Source: Setaria digitata
Lineage: Eukaryota > Nematoda > Chromadorea > Rhabditida > Setariidae
Assembly: GCA_003640385.1 (NCBI GenBank)
Contig: RCAB01000001.1
Coordinates: forward strand, 1,148,774 to 1,212,773
Length of the DNA: 64,000 nt
Direction of reading: 5' to 3'
Position numbers and translations under genes: made by a program. The notes beneath the pieces were generated by a model, which ran no database searches, had not been told where the DNA came from, and saw only the letters and a list, made by a program, of their open reading frames with translations. Each line of letters opens with the position of its first letter. The first letter of the stretch is position 1. Of this stretch, positions 28,606 through 40,402 are shown piece after piece.

Positions 28606-30112
28606 TTACCACTTCTGAAGTTCTATCTAATTTCAGATTTGCATGAAATGGAGTGAGTATTGAATGAAGACAATTTGGCATCAAGGGCTATAGGAGCGAT
28701 TACTTCTTATATAGGTACATCACTTTCTATTCAATTATAGTGTGATGGATGGATGATATTTCTCTTAGGTATCACTTTCGAGCAAAACCTTCTTCGACCT
28801 CTACTTTCACGAACAAAGAGCACTAGATAAATATGGCAATGTCAAATCTAACAGACTAGTTGAACAGTAACAGAGAGAAAGGGTGTCGAAATTTCCTTCT
28901 GAATAGCTTCTTTTTACGAACTATCGCAGCGAGTGCCGAAAATATGGTTTTGCTTCAACAGAGAGGAGCAAGAAAGAAGCACAAAGCTTCATCGGAAAGG
29001 AAAGCATAAACGAGATCTGGTGTGATAAAGTGCTCTTCAGAAAGTATGCCATAGAGTGACTAAAAGTTTAGTGGACAAGAAGTCTCGAGACTGCTTTCGA
29101 CTAACAGTTCCTCTTCAAGTAGCAGTGAGGTACGAAATAAACAACGGGTGACGAACAACTGAGAGGGAATGACTTCTGAAGGACCCACTGGTACGTATGC
29201 ATCCCGTAGTGACCATTCGTTGCCCACTCATCGAGTAGTCCATTGTTTTCTCCGATAGATATCATCATCGTCTTTTAACAAATTATCGATATCATCTCTC
29301 CGTCATTCAGTTCTTCCGAGCTCTTTTTCTACTGCTGTTCTTTCTCCTTCCATCCATCTTCTCCATCCAACTGCTTTTGGTTTGAAATTTTTAATAGACT
29401 GTACAGAAGTAGGAACACTGATAACAAAAAGTGATATTTTCTACTGAAAAGTGCAACGCTTACTGTGTTCAGCACTCGAATTAAAATTCACTAGGACAAA
29501 TTTAAGATTCATAGGAAACCGAGACGGCTAACACCACGTGCTTTCATTCCAGTAGCCGGCAACTGCGAGATGTCTGAAATTGTGGAAATTGAAGAGAAAA
29601 AAATCATTTGATAATTGACCCGATGATGAATCATCTTTACAACGCATAAAATCACTCCAAAATGACAAATAAAAAAGTTGAAGAACCATTCGCTCCAAAT
29701 AATCACCGCTAGCAGAAACTTACTATTAGCTTCCTGCTCTTTTTGTTTCCTTTCAAAGCTTTGATTTAATCTGAGAAGGCCATAGATGCTGGTTAACGAG
29801 GTTTTCTTAACGAGGCTAATTTAGAATTTTGTCCCTTACACGACTGCTATCACCACTGTTAAACAGCAGATGAATAGTCTTCATAACTGAATCCTCAGGG
29901 ACCATTCGAAGTTTATTTTATTGAAATACTATACTGAACAACACTATTTAACATACGAGGTAAATTTTCTTATAATTCAACAGATATAAGAAATTCGGAA
30001 AAATCTAAATATAAGCAAATCACCATAAATACACATTCGTCATTCTAATATATTTAATAAATGGATAGAGAAATTATTTTTATACAATGTAAAAATTACG
30101 CAATATTATATA

Positions 30113-30178
30113 TATATTTATACATTCAAAAAGGGATGCAGTATATATACTGTATCTATTTTTGAATGTATAAATATA
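30113..30178. repeat. Near-perfect 66-bp palindrome (hairpin-forming)
   Basis: Left arm 30113-30145 and right arm 30146-30178 are reverse complements with one mismatch (30133/30158) and two G-T pairs (30138/30153, 30134/30157). The arm core TTATACATTCAAAAA is matched by TTTTTGAATGTATAA, and the centre is GTATATATAC. A folded RNA of either strand would be a nearly continuous 33-bp stem. It is directly followed by TAAATA and TA repeats. It could be a miniature inverted-repeat element remnant or a hairpin RNA source. Confidence 0.85.
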
Positions 30179-30197
30179 AATATAAATATAAATATAA

Positions 30198-30241
<44 letters not shown>
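30170..30241. repeat. (AAATAT)n and (TA)n simple repeat
   Basis: Six or so copies of a 6-bp AAATAT unit pass into a pure TA run that ends at about 30241. It abuts the palindrome at 30113-30178. Confidence 0.9.
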
Positions 30242-30244
<3 letters not shown>

Positions 30245-30559
30245 GAAATACAAACTGTATTAGTGAGCACTATCGAGAGAGAAAGATTACAAGGTTCCTC
30301 TGGAACGCCAAACATGGTTGGTAACATACATCACTGATATCATATTACAGTTACTAAAGAAGCTGTGGAATCTCTTAGACTTAAAGTGCTTGGTTCTTTT
30401 TTGCAACTTCCTAATTTTCTGCGCTAAGATAAAAAAAAAAAAAGCAAATTGAAAGTAACAGTAACTTTCACTTCATCTACACGGAAATTGATGACTGTAA
30501 ACTTCAGGAATGATACGAATGAAAATAACTGCTTGCTTCCTACTGGTAATTAAGGTGCT

Positions 30560-31810
30560 TTAAAAATGATTAAAATTACAAGCACTGATTAAAATTACAA
30601 ATAAGAAGATTAGGATGAGGTATCTTGTCGTTACTTGCTGTGAATCGTTGCAAGGTGTATCCTGTAATACATTAATCATAGGAATGAGGAAAATTTAACA
30701 ATTTAACCCTGTTAAACCAGTATGGATAAATGAACCTGAAACAAAAAAAAAAAAAAAAAAGAAATTGATGGCTACTACATTTTTCTATGAAAAAGATGTA
30801 CTGAGTACGACTACTACTTAATTTATTACTTTCCAGGTGAAAATTAATGCAATTAGAACTTACTCCGTCCACATTTTCACATTGGTAATACAACAGTTTT
30901 ATAGCCTTATTTCCTTGCTTGCGTAGGCCATTTAAGTCTTTATCACCTGTATATGCACATTCCCTGATTGTTTGCACTGGAAGGTCTTCTACGCTCTGAA
31001 ATTTTTAGTTGGTTCTAAAATAATCAAAAAATTGCTCTGATCCATTTTTTAATTTTTACATAATTACGTAGTAGCACTGTTGATTTACAGAATGTGAAGT
31101 ATTCAGTGGAAGAAATCGGAACTTTTGACATATGAGAGCGTACAACATTCCCCATATTTCGGACGTTTAAGTTTAAAGAGCAACTTAATTTCAGTTTGAC
31201 TGATGAATAAGAACCGTTAGATCAGGAAGCTGAGAATCGAAATAATTAAAAAAATTATGCAACATACTTGGACGATTTTACGGCATGCAATAGGCTCATT
31301 CCCGATATAAGTACCTCCTTCCAGCATTTGACAGATCTTGACATACTGCCTCAAATCTTTGGCATCTCTCGAATCACAGTTCGGATCTTTCGCGGAGTTA
31401 CATTGATAGCACCGCATCGGCCGATCTCTAAAGTGTCACATTCAATAAAACACCGACGCAAAAAGAAAGAGCCCTTAAGATGTTAACAAGCTAATTTTCT
31501 GATATGTAGAATTTCTAGATAGATAATGGAATATCGGAGGTCTTTAATCACTGAATTATTAGTGACTTTCCAAACTTCATGGTTTTCACGAAGAAAGAGA
31601 ATAAAAGAGGTTCTCATCACTGTTTCACTTCTCGTTCGAACTCTGTGGAAGAACTCAAATGATACGATCTGCAGACTAAGAGGTTTAGTCTTACGAGACT
31701 CGTTTAAAGACTAAATTTCAGAAAATAACACGACATAATCAATAAATAGCTCACGCGGTGATAACCAGGCTAGCAGCAAATATGACCAAGTTCGTTATAA
31801 ACACAGTCAT
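30560..31810 (-). CDS. Ly6/quiver-like secreted or GPI-anchored protein
   Basis: Four exons (31755-31810, 31268-31427, 30864-30995, 30560-30661) join in phase to 149 aa. The signal peptide is MTVFITNLVIFAASLVITA. The mature part starts MRCYQCNSAKDPNCDSRDAK and has the Ly6/UPAR cysteine pattern: CYQCNS, PNCDS, KICQML, ACRKIVQ, ECAYTG and YYQCEN, ending in the diagnostic PCND. A hydrophobic C-terminal tail follows (RYLILIFLFVILISA), as expected for GPI attachment or a tail anchor. The RECAYTG and long spacing resemble the quiver/sleepless subgroup, whose members modulate ion channels and receptors at the cell surface in insects. The specific partner here is unknown. The short last exon was found by its TTACAG acceptor and the conserved CN motif. 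Confidence 0.82.
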
Positions 31811-33769
31811 TCTGAAAATGTATATAATCACTGCAACCAGAATTCATGAGGAATGAAGTGATAACACGTAAGGATGTTCGTACGTATGTCACGCACCTTA
31901 CAGCTCTAAAAACATTAATTCATTCCCAGCAGTCATTGTTGTATCTGTGAAGATGAAATAAAACAACTCTTACTCCAACGCTCACATCTTGAATTTTGCA
32001 CCGCAGATGACATCACCAAGCTTAGTGTATAAGTCTTGGAGCGAAGTAGGGCCTGAACAAGTCAGAACACATCTGAGCGTGAACAGTCTAATGAGCGACC
32101 GACCATCAGTGACAGAACCAGGTCATCAAACTGACCCTTGGCCTGAGGTACCCATCAGAGCATTTCCCAGCAGCGAGCACACACACAGACACAGACACGA
32201 GTCGCATGCAAGCAGGCAGCGAGAACTTCAGATGGGTGCCGTGCCCTCCGACAACGTTCGAACACAGCAGCAAAGCAATCCTGCACGCAGGAATGCAACA
32301 GAGCAATGGACTTGTTGAGCTGTGCAGTTGCAACTACTGCACGTCAAGTCACTGAAGTGTCTGTCTGCGATATTGCCTCAGGTTACAAGTGTAAATGCTG
32401 TAAGGATCGAACTCTCTTCTCCCTCCAACCCCCCCGAACCCATTCCTGGACGACACTACCTGACGTCCCACAGATACACGTTCCTCTGCCCCTTAGCTTT
32501 ATTCCTTTCCACCTGCAGCAATTGTGGAACCGCCATGTCCTCCCAGCAGCCTAAACAGTCGTTGCTTCTCTTACTACACCTACATTCACACGTGCTAACC
32601 TGACGTAAAACCATGGCAGAAAACATAAGCTTCCTAGCGCAGACTCTGTCAGCCAAAGGACACATGAGAAACTCTCCACGTCAACGCCCACTTCATCCTC
32701 AGTCGGGGGGGAATGCCTCCTTGCCTAACAGGTAAATGACGAAACAAGTTTTTCCCATAACGGTTTGATTCGTCTCCTTTTCCAAACTAACCCATCAACG
32801 AGGAAAAAGTACACCATCGACTGCAACTTAGGCCTTCTCTCTTTCTGCATGTGGCACATATAAAGCAGTCAAAAGACTCACCACGGCTAGTATAGTTACC
32901 TTATAACTCTCCCTGATTTGACAGTAAAGGAGATGAATTCATCACTTTACTCGAATATAAAAAAAGGAAAAGGAATACAAATGTCATAAAATGCTTTATA
33001 TGCACGATAGTATGATTTAGATTTCTGTGAGATGCGTACTGTACAGGAGGAAACAGTAAAAAAAAACAAAAAAACAAACGAAGTTTGTTATGAATCTCTT
33101 TTCTCTTTCTCAATGGTGAAACATACAAGCACGACATTTCTAGTCTATTTCTATTTATCACATTTTAAGTTGCAAAATCATGTCCACACTGGAATGTACT
33201 CCCCAAAATTCTAAAATCACTTAAAAATATTCAGGATCAAGGGAGAAAACAACAAAGTGTTGATATTCAATCTAATCAATCTTCAGCAGAATAAGAATAT
33301 TGAGGTTAATAAAACAGAACAAAGGAAATATACATCTTCCAATGAAGTCCAAAAAAAAAAAAAAAACAACGATGAAGGATAGCGACAAAACATAGCTTCA
33401 GACCTTCAAATGTATGAATGAATTTCATTCATTCCTTTTAAAGATTTCAAATTCGCGTATTTATGTCCATATATTGTGTGAAATTTACACATACAAAAGG
33501 TTTACCGATATTGGAACAAATAATTCTGACAAATACTTAACAAAAAGCCAGGATACCGGGAGAAAAAAATTTATAAGGAAAAAGTGGAAAAAATGCAATA
33601 AAAAAGATACACGTCTGAAAAAAAAATTGCAGGATACAATGAACACAGATCCATGCCATAAACAAACTTTTAAACCAGCCGCAGTTTATTTATAACTATG
33701 AAAATAATACTACATAATTCTATCAGCATCAACACCCTGCCTTAGTCAAGACTTGACCTGTTACTAAAG
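31811..33769. other. Upstream region of the Ly6-like gene, partly GC-rich
   Basis: About 2 kb without a recognised gene. From about 32030 to 32720 the sequence is clearly GC-richer than the flanks and contains a CA/GA-rich tract (about 32168-32195). Overlapping frames on both strands there are probably chance. It could hold the promoter of the minus-strand Ly6-like gene. The remainder is AT-rich with A-runs (for example 33350-33365). Confidence 0.4.
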
Positions 33770-36700
33770 CTATCCTCGACTATTGCTCTATAAAACATTA
33801 AGAAACAGTTTGCTTTCCTCTTCCATCCGTCAATAAGAATCTGACATCGAAAAAGCCTTGATATGTCCGGAACAGTTACGATATTATTCCTTCCGATTGA
33901 AGAAATTCGTACGTAACCACTACACCAAAAACTGCTTCAGTTGAATCCGGAGCACAATCACTTGTTTCCATTTTTCAAGTGAGAACCAGTAAACTAAAAC
34001 ATCATATATTACAATAAATTAAAATATCACACATACTTTCCGTTCAACCACTATTATAATTCTAGTAATACTGCAGCAACTTAACCTGGAATAATCTCGA
34101 TTAATATGTTAAAATAAATTTTAATTTCAAAACCACACCATTTGTTTCACAACATTCAAGTGAAGTTAATAATCATTACATGAAAAACTACAACCGCACC
34201 CACAAAATGCTTTCCTGTATATGGTAACTTTCCTGTTTACAATTTAGCACCGATTTAAAATGAAAACCTAAAAATTTTTAGAATTAAAAATGCTCATGAA
34301 GCTAATCATGCATAGATTTTCGTTTGCATAATAAATATGGGATGAGGACAAAAGAAACATGTATAATTACCGGCGAAACGGGGAAAACTCTTGGTGAATA
34401 CGGCGGAGCCATGGAAGGTCGGTCATAGTCAGGGACAGATACTGATTCACCGTTATTCGAACTCAGCTGATCGTCATCAAAAGCACAACAAACGGTTGCA
34501 GGACTTGGTGCAGCAGATACTGACTGAACACTTTCCAGCAGGCTTAAACTTTCGGCTGAACCAGTAGCAGAAGGAGCAGTGCTTGTTGCTCGAAGTTTGG
34601 AATGACTAGATCCTGATAACTTAGACGCCGTTGCCGCTGATTTAGCGGCCACATAATCCCTAAAATCAAGACAAAGTGTTGACAAAGAAACGGTTCCAAA
34701 CACTGAATAATTTATTGAGTTTCGATTTTCTTTTCTTTCTAGCGAATACATTTGAAGAAATCCACCGAAAAAAAAAAAAAGGAAATTAGACTTATTATGG
34801 ATAACTTATTTACCTGTACTGCTGAAAACGTTTTCGTTCATTTAATTCGTACGGCAAATGCCTTCTAGATATGTTTGCTACACATGAGCATTCTGCCAGA
34901 TGCGTACAACTTGAACCTTCCTCCGTCTCTAGTTTTAGCGGCTTTCGCTCCCAGCTAGAACCATAAATACTTAGCAGTTCTAAAGTAACAAAAAAGCACA
35001 ATTTTTAAGCAAAATATGCAAAACAAAAATGATAAATCATTAAAAAAATGTATTTAAAAAAATAACTTCAAAAAGTGCTCACTGTGGTATGCAAATTTCC
35101 TTGTAGTCAATTTTTTGAGGAAGACCAGGCAATGGTTCAATAAGACCATCTTCGACATCATTTGAACGAAGCAGCCGAAGTCGATGACTGGTAAATCTGC
35201 GGCTTCGGAAGTCTCCATTCCTTTTCCGATCAAAAGATCTTCCGACAAGATTTGACCCAGCACGTTTCAAGTTTGCAGACCGCTTCGACTGAAGGCACGG
35301 ATTTAACGTTCCATGAACTATCCAAAATCCAATTTGGAAAAAAATTTCCAAAATAAAGAATCGAGGGACAGAGCATTAAGAACACTACGACGAAATTCAC
35401 AAAAGAAGAAATCAGTTCAGTCATTACATATGAAGTTCGTTGGGAATAATTTGTAGGCGGTTGATAATCCTCGTCATCATCATAGCTTTCTTCACTCTCA
35501 CTTCTTTCTCGTTTCCTTCTCGCCTGTCTATCATCTACTATAACCGCTTCTTTCACAACAACTTTTCGTTCCTCCAAAAATGTAGTCCAGGGAGAGCGAT
35601 CAGACCTATAAATTCTTCGGTTGCATAATCCACCACAAGAAAATATAGAGGCACATACCTTTTACGCAGATGTATTACTGGACGAGTTGATCTTCGGCGA
35701 CAATAGACTTCCGCTCTTCGCTCTATGGGCACTACTGTAAGAATGAAATTTCCATTTTGAAATTATTTAACGAATTATTTGAATTTTTCCATTTAAATCG
35801 CAGCATTTCTAGTATATACATGTTGAATTGAAGTCTTCAGACAAGTAAATATCAGGAGTCAAGAAAAATCGTGGACTAAATTTATACTGACAAACAGTCG
35901 CAAACAACTCAAATGTAGTTCAACTTTGAGAGAATTGCTGTCAAGTTATAATCATGTCCTCCATTTCCATCCCGTATCTTCCCAGCATGAGTTTGAGTAA
36001 CATAAATGTGTAAAAAAAAAACCTGAAAATGAGGGAAGTGGTGGATATACTCGGTTATCCACAGCAGCATATGCTCGCACACGCTCTGTAGCATCTAATA
36101 ATATTGGAATTTCTTGCGCAGCACGACCATTTTCTTCCACGCTCTCCACTCTAAAGATATCGTATACACAGATTACCTACGCGTATGCCCATATAGAAGA
36201 TATACACATATATACTTTAAATAATAACTTTGTAAAAGCTGAAAACAAACTTTCTCCTTTTCAGTAGTCGTCTTCTACTACCGTTGAATGGCAGGCATCT
36301 TGAACAACATTCACTCAGAGTTTCAATATTCCAAGAAAACACTACTTTTTTCTGCTTTTTAATGTTATTCAGCTGGAATACACACAACTTTTTAAGCCTT
36401 TACTTAGAGCTACAACAAAGAAGCCCAAAACTTCCGAATCATAACCGATGAATTTGAAACTGGTTTTGTGAATTTACTGATTTCATAAGAATATTCCTAG
36501 AAATTGTATTAATGTGTAGTTTGCGATTTTTTTTTTTTTTTTTTTTCAAATCACTAATAACGTCGAGCTAGATATCTGAATGATATAACAACATTCTGTA
36601 CTATTATGGATCTGCGTCTAAAGCCCTTTCAACTCAATGATTTACTATAAACAATAAATAAGGGCGCTTTAATGTGCCAATATATCATATTCTTGCCAAG

Positions 36701-39700
36701 ATGATTAAAATCATTAAAAGTCAGTGCGATAATTCTAAGAAAATTTAGGAAAACCAATGTTTAGAGTAAAATGAAGTGATAAAATAAAAATGAACCTGAC
36801 GATACACAACACTTATTTTTTCTTCACAGTCTTCCTCTACACAGAGAGCTTTTGCATCCAAGGCACCTAAGCGGACACGCTCATCAAAGTATGCACGCGA
36901 TGGTAAACTCCTGAAGACACCAGCTCCACTGAATTAAAAAACAAAATCAAAATAGTTGCACAGTTAATAAAGAAAATTACACACCCATACTGAAAATATG
37001 CGCTCGATGTTGACGGTATCTGTTCTTCGGTTTCTTCTTCACTACCTTCGGATTCGGTTGCATCTGCATCCATAACATATCTCATTAGCTGTTTATCTAT
37101 TCTGCCAGATACCCTAAAAACAAAATCAACAACTGATAAGGGCAAATGATACATGGGTTATAAAATTCACTGCGTTCGGAAGAAAAGCAAGAAGAAATAC
37201 TCCATATGTATTTATAAGAAGCGTACGAATCTTGAGAATCGTTTATCAACTCTTCGGCAGTAGCAGCTGAATCATCACCGAACACATGATCCGAAACTTC
37301 TTTAGATAAAAAATCACGAACAGCAAAGTGATTCTTGAAACGTTGCAGTAAATTAGCTAGCTGACTGAGATGAGCACGCTCAAGCTGAAAACACAAAATC
37401 TGAACGATTAATAAATTTCTGCACGAGAGATGCTACGACCATTGTAAACATATTCAAAAAAAAACATACATGTGGCACGCTTAATGCCAGACCGTTCTTA
37501 TCACGCAGTTTCCCAATTTTCTCTTGTAGTACTTTCCTATTCAAACCATCTTTATAATCCATAACATTGCTGAAAAATTTAAAGACTGAAAAGTGTGGGT
37601 AGAACGAACAACCAATATATTTCATATACAAAAAAGCACCATGACTTTCGAAGAGAGCTTCTCAGAAAGATTCGAAAGGTTCAGGGGAAAAAACCAAAAA
37701 AAAGCTCAACGCCTAAGAGAACTTGATCCGAAACGATTCCTTGTGAAATGAATTCAGGCATCTAATCTAATCTATGATAAAACCTTTGAATACGTTCCCT
37801 TACTATATTCGAAATGTTCTTAAAATAGCAAACTTAAGAATAAACCGGAGAATAAAGGGTCGTCAGTTTATATTAACTGACCATATAGATGCTGCACATT
37901 AATTTTTGTAAAATAACGGTATGCACTAAGATCATATAAAGTTTTTCTGCGCTACAGAATGGAAAGAAATTTAAAAAAAATCTACAAATAATAACTAGCA
38001 TAAATCGCCTAAAAAAACACATTGACGATGAGTGTCTCCCGAAAACAGCTTACCTCGATGCGACTTTTTTGGAATAGCTCCTTTTAATAGCAGTTTTCGA
38101 TTCATTCATATCATCTTGCACCGGTCTGCGCAACAGATCTAGCGCTTTATTCAACATTTGTTCACTAGGAATTTGTAAGTGATCTTCACCTGCTCCCACA
38201 ACTGGTAATGATGAGGAGAGTGCAACCGTTTTCCGTTCCTCCTGAAACAGATCCAAAGTACTGCAGTTCGTAGTTTTACAAAGGTACTTTTCTTCTTGAA
38301 AATACAGCCATTTCAAAAAAGTGCAACATGCAATATTTTCTCTCAGTCCTCATTCATTAGCTATCACATACTTGAACTTTCTGCTTCTTTTGTTGGAATT
38401 GCTTTAAATCTGCGGAAATCTCCCATTCTGGACGTGCCAAAATTTCCTTGGCATTAGAAAGCACCGAACTTTTGCGTGAACCGGAGGGGTGCAAACGTTT
38501 ACTAGCTTGAAATGGCAGTGACGCTTGAGCCAAAACAGAACCGTAATGATTTGGAGATAGAGGAGCTGTGCCTATCAATGATCGTCGGGACCCTCGATGA
38601 ACATCAGCTTCAGGATATGCCTCTTGTTTAGGAATATTAGAAGAGATCTGCGGACCTAAAGCTATGTTCCCAACGAGTTGGTTCCTGTTTCCACGAGGCA
38701 TATAAATGGAAAGCTGTGTAGTAACATCCTGCAAAGACAATCACAAATTACAGCCTGTAGCAGGACAAGCTAGTGAGGTCACAGTGACTGCAATTCAAGT
38801 AGTCAATCTTGAGTGTAATCCATTACATGTATTTATATATTCCAAAAAAAAAAAAAAAAATTTTGGTCCTAACTAAAAGTTTTTATTCACAGATAAATCG
38901 TTTTTGATCTACAAAACCTTATCACAATACAGTGGAGTTCTCTCACCACATTTTAGACATTTAGACGAATGCCAGCAGAATAACTTAGCAAACTCTTTGA
39001 AAATTATCTGGTGTAGCGTGAGTCGAAGTAACCCTGTTAAACGTATTGTAAATTTTTGGTGCAGAGGCACTCATAGCTTCGCCGCTTGTACCAACCAACA
39101 TGTATCAGTCTCCTCCCATTTGAAACTTCTGTGGTCAATTTCTTGTTGTACTTAATAACGTTTATCCATCATCTTATGTTACTATAGAACTATTTATCTT
39201 ACGTAAAATTATCACATCCGAGCAATAACAATAGGTATCGCTTTACTTAATGTAGCAATATCTTATGGAAAACACCTTTCTAAATTCTGATGCATTATGT
39301 GGATCATTTGCAGTTGTCTGATTTGAGTTCCCCACATCAGCTAATGTTCTCAGGTCACATTTTCCATTAACCGAGTTCGGCGACTGACTCTTTTGCTCAC
39401 TATCGGCTTCTCTCGACGATAGACCTTCTTCTGAGGTAGACGGCTCGGGGTCGTGAGGACAACTACCGGAATCAAAACAGTGGTCCTCTAACACCTGTCC
39501 TGAATCCAAAGTTGCGTTTGTGCCATTTGGTGGATGGATCTAGAAAGTCAGGAAACCCGTGTTATGAATTATACACCGCTTGTAATCTAATATTATCGAA
39601 GAACAAAAGGTTTCAACAATTAATTACACCCTATCACATTCAATCTTCCTGGCCAAATTCCTTCAGAAACTTGATAGGTAAGAGTGAACAACTAAAAGGA

Positions 39701-40402
39701 AAACTATGGCAAAAAGGTAACTTTTGGAAAACATATTAAATAAGTAAAATAAAATGTCAACTAGCCTGGACGACTAATATTCCCATCTCCCTTCACACAA
39801 CAAATTATTGCTAGACAATATTAAAAAGCTGAAATGAATCTAACTTATAATGTTTGTTAAAATGATACATAATTTAAATAGCTGCAAACAAACCTCATTT
39901 GCTTCTAACTGATGAGTTGAAAATACAAAAGGATCAGAAGGCACATCTTCGTGAACATCAGACAGCTGTATCATATCTCTCAAGTTTGAGTTCTGAGAAG
40001 AAACAGCATCTTTTGCTTCTGGCGGTGACATACTATGATCCAAAAATAATGAGGAAGGTCTGAAAGTCGTTGTGATTTGACCACTACTCATGCCAGTGCC
40101 CTCATCATCACAATCATTTTTGATGCTGCGCATCTGAAACTTTAAATCTGGTATTAAAAAGCATTAAAAGTTTCGAATGAAAAAACAATGTGTCCCGCTT
40201 CTATCATTCTTCTAAAATCAAATTTTAAAACTGACGAACGTTACTTTCCATGAGAAGGAATTTCATAATGACCCTTTAGAAGCAGAAAATATTGTCTGAT
40301 TTAGAATAATTTCTAATGCGAACAATGAAGTAAAGAAATTACAATGAACTGTTCACTATTAACTGGTGTTGCTGATATATCAATTACAGTTCCGAGTCCC
40401 AT
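33770..40402 (-). CDS. KANSL1-like protein with PEHE-type motif (NSL histone acetyltransferase complex scaffold)
   Basis: A long low-complexity protein spread over many minus-strand exons. The N-terminal half is Ser/Pro/Asp-rich (HEDVPSDPFVFSTHQLEANE; PEPSTSEEGLSSREADSEQK). Next come a basic region (ASKRLHPSGSRKSSVLSNAK with ILARPEWEISADLKQFQQKK), LLRRPVQDDM, a helical segment (LNRKVLQEKIGKLRDKNGLA, RAHLSQLANLLQRFKNHFAV), acidic ESEGSEEETEEQIP, VYCRRRSTRPVIHLRKR and a KR-rich stretch. The key motif is GLPQKIDYKEICIPHWERKP, split by an intron, which resembles the YKEI-x-x-P-x-W start of the PEHE domain of KANSL1/MSL1. In known NSL complexes that region recruits the MOF acetyltransferase. The C-terminus is Ala/Ser-rich (AAKSAATASKLSGSSHSKLR). 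The start is taken at ATG 40400-40402 but upstream exons are possible, and the short last exon (33770-33787) is a guess. Confidence 0.6.

Larger units (their letters stand above)
28606..30559. other. Intergenic region with a long palindrome and TA-rich repeats
   Basis: No gene found. The left 1.3 kb is of mixed composition without a credible frame. The right end (30113-30241) holds a palindrome and simple repeats that are annotated separately. The 3' untranslated region of the Ly6-like gene should lie near the right edge. Confidence 0.45.

Noticed and set aside
31989..32603. Overlapping 80-110-codon frames on both strands
   Set aside because: Several frames are open at once in the same GC-rich stretch, which points to composition rather than coding. 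No similarity was recognised.
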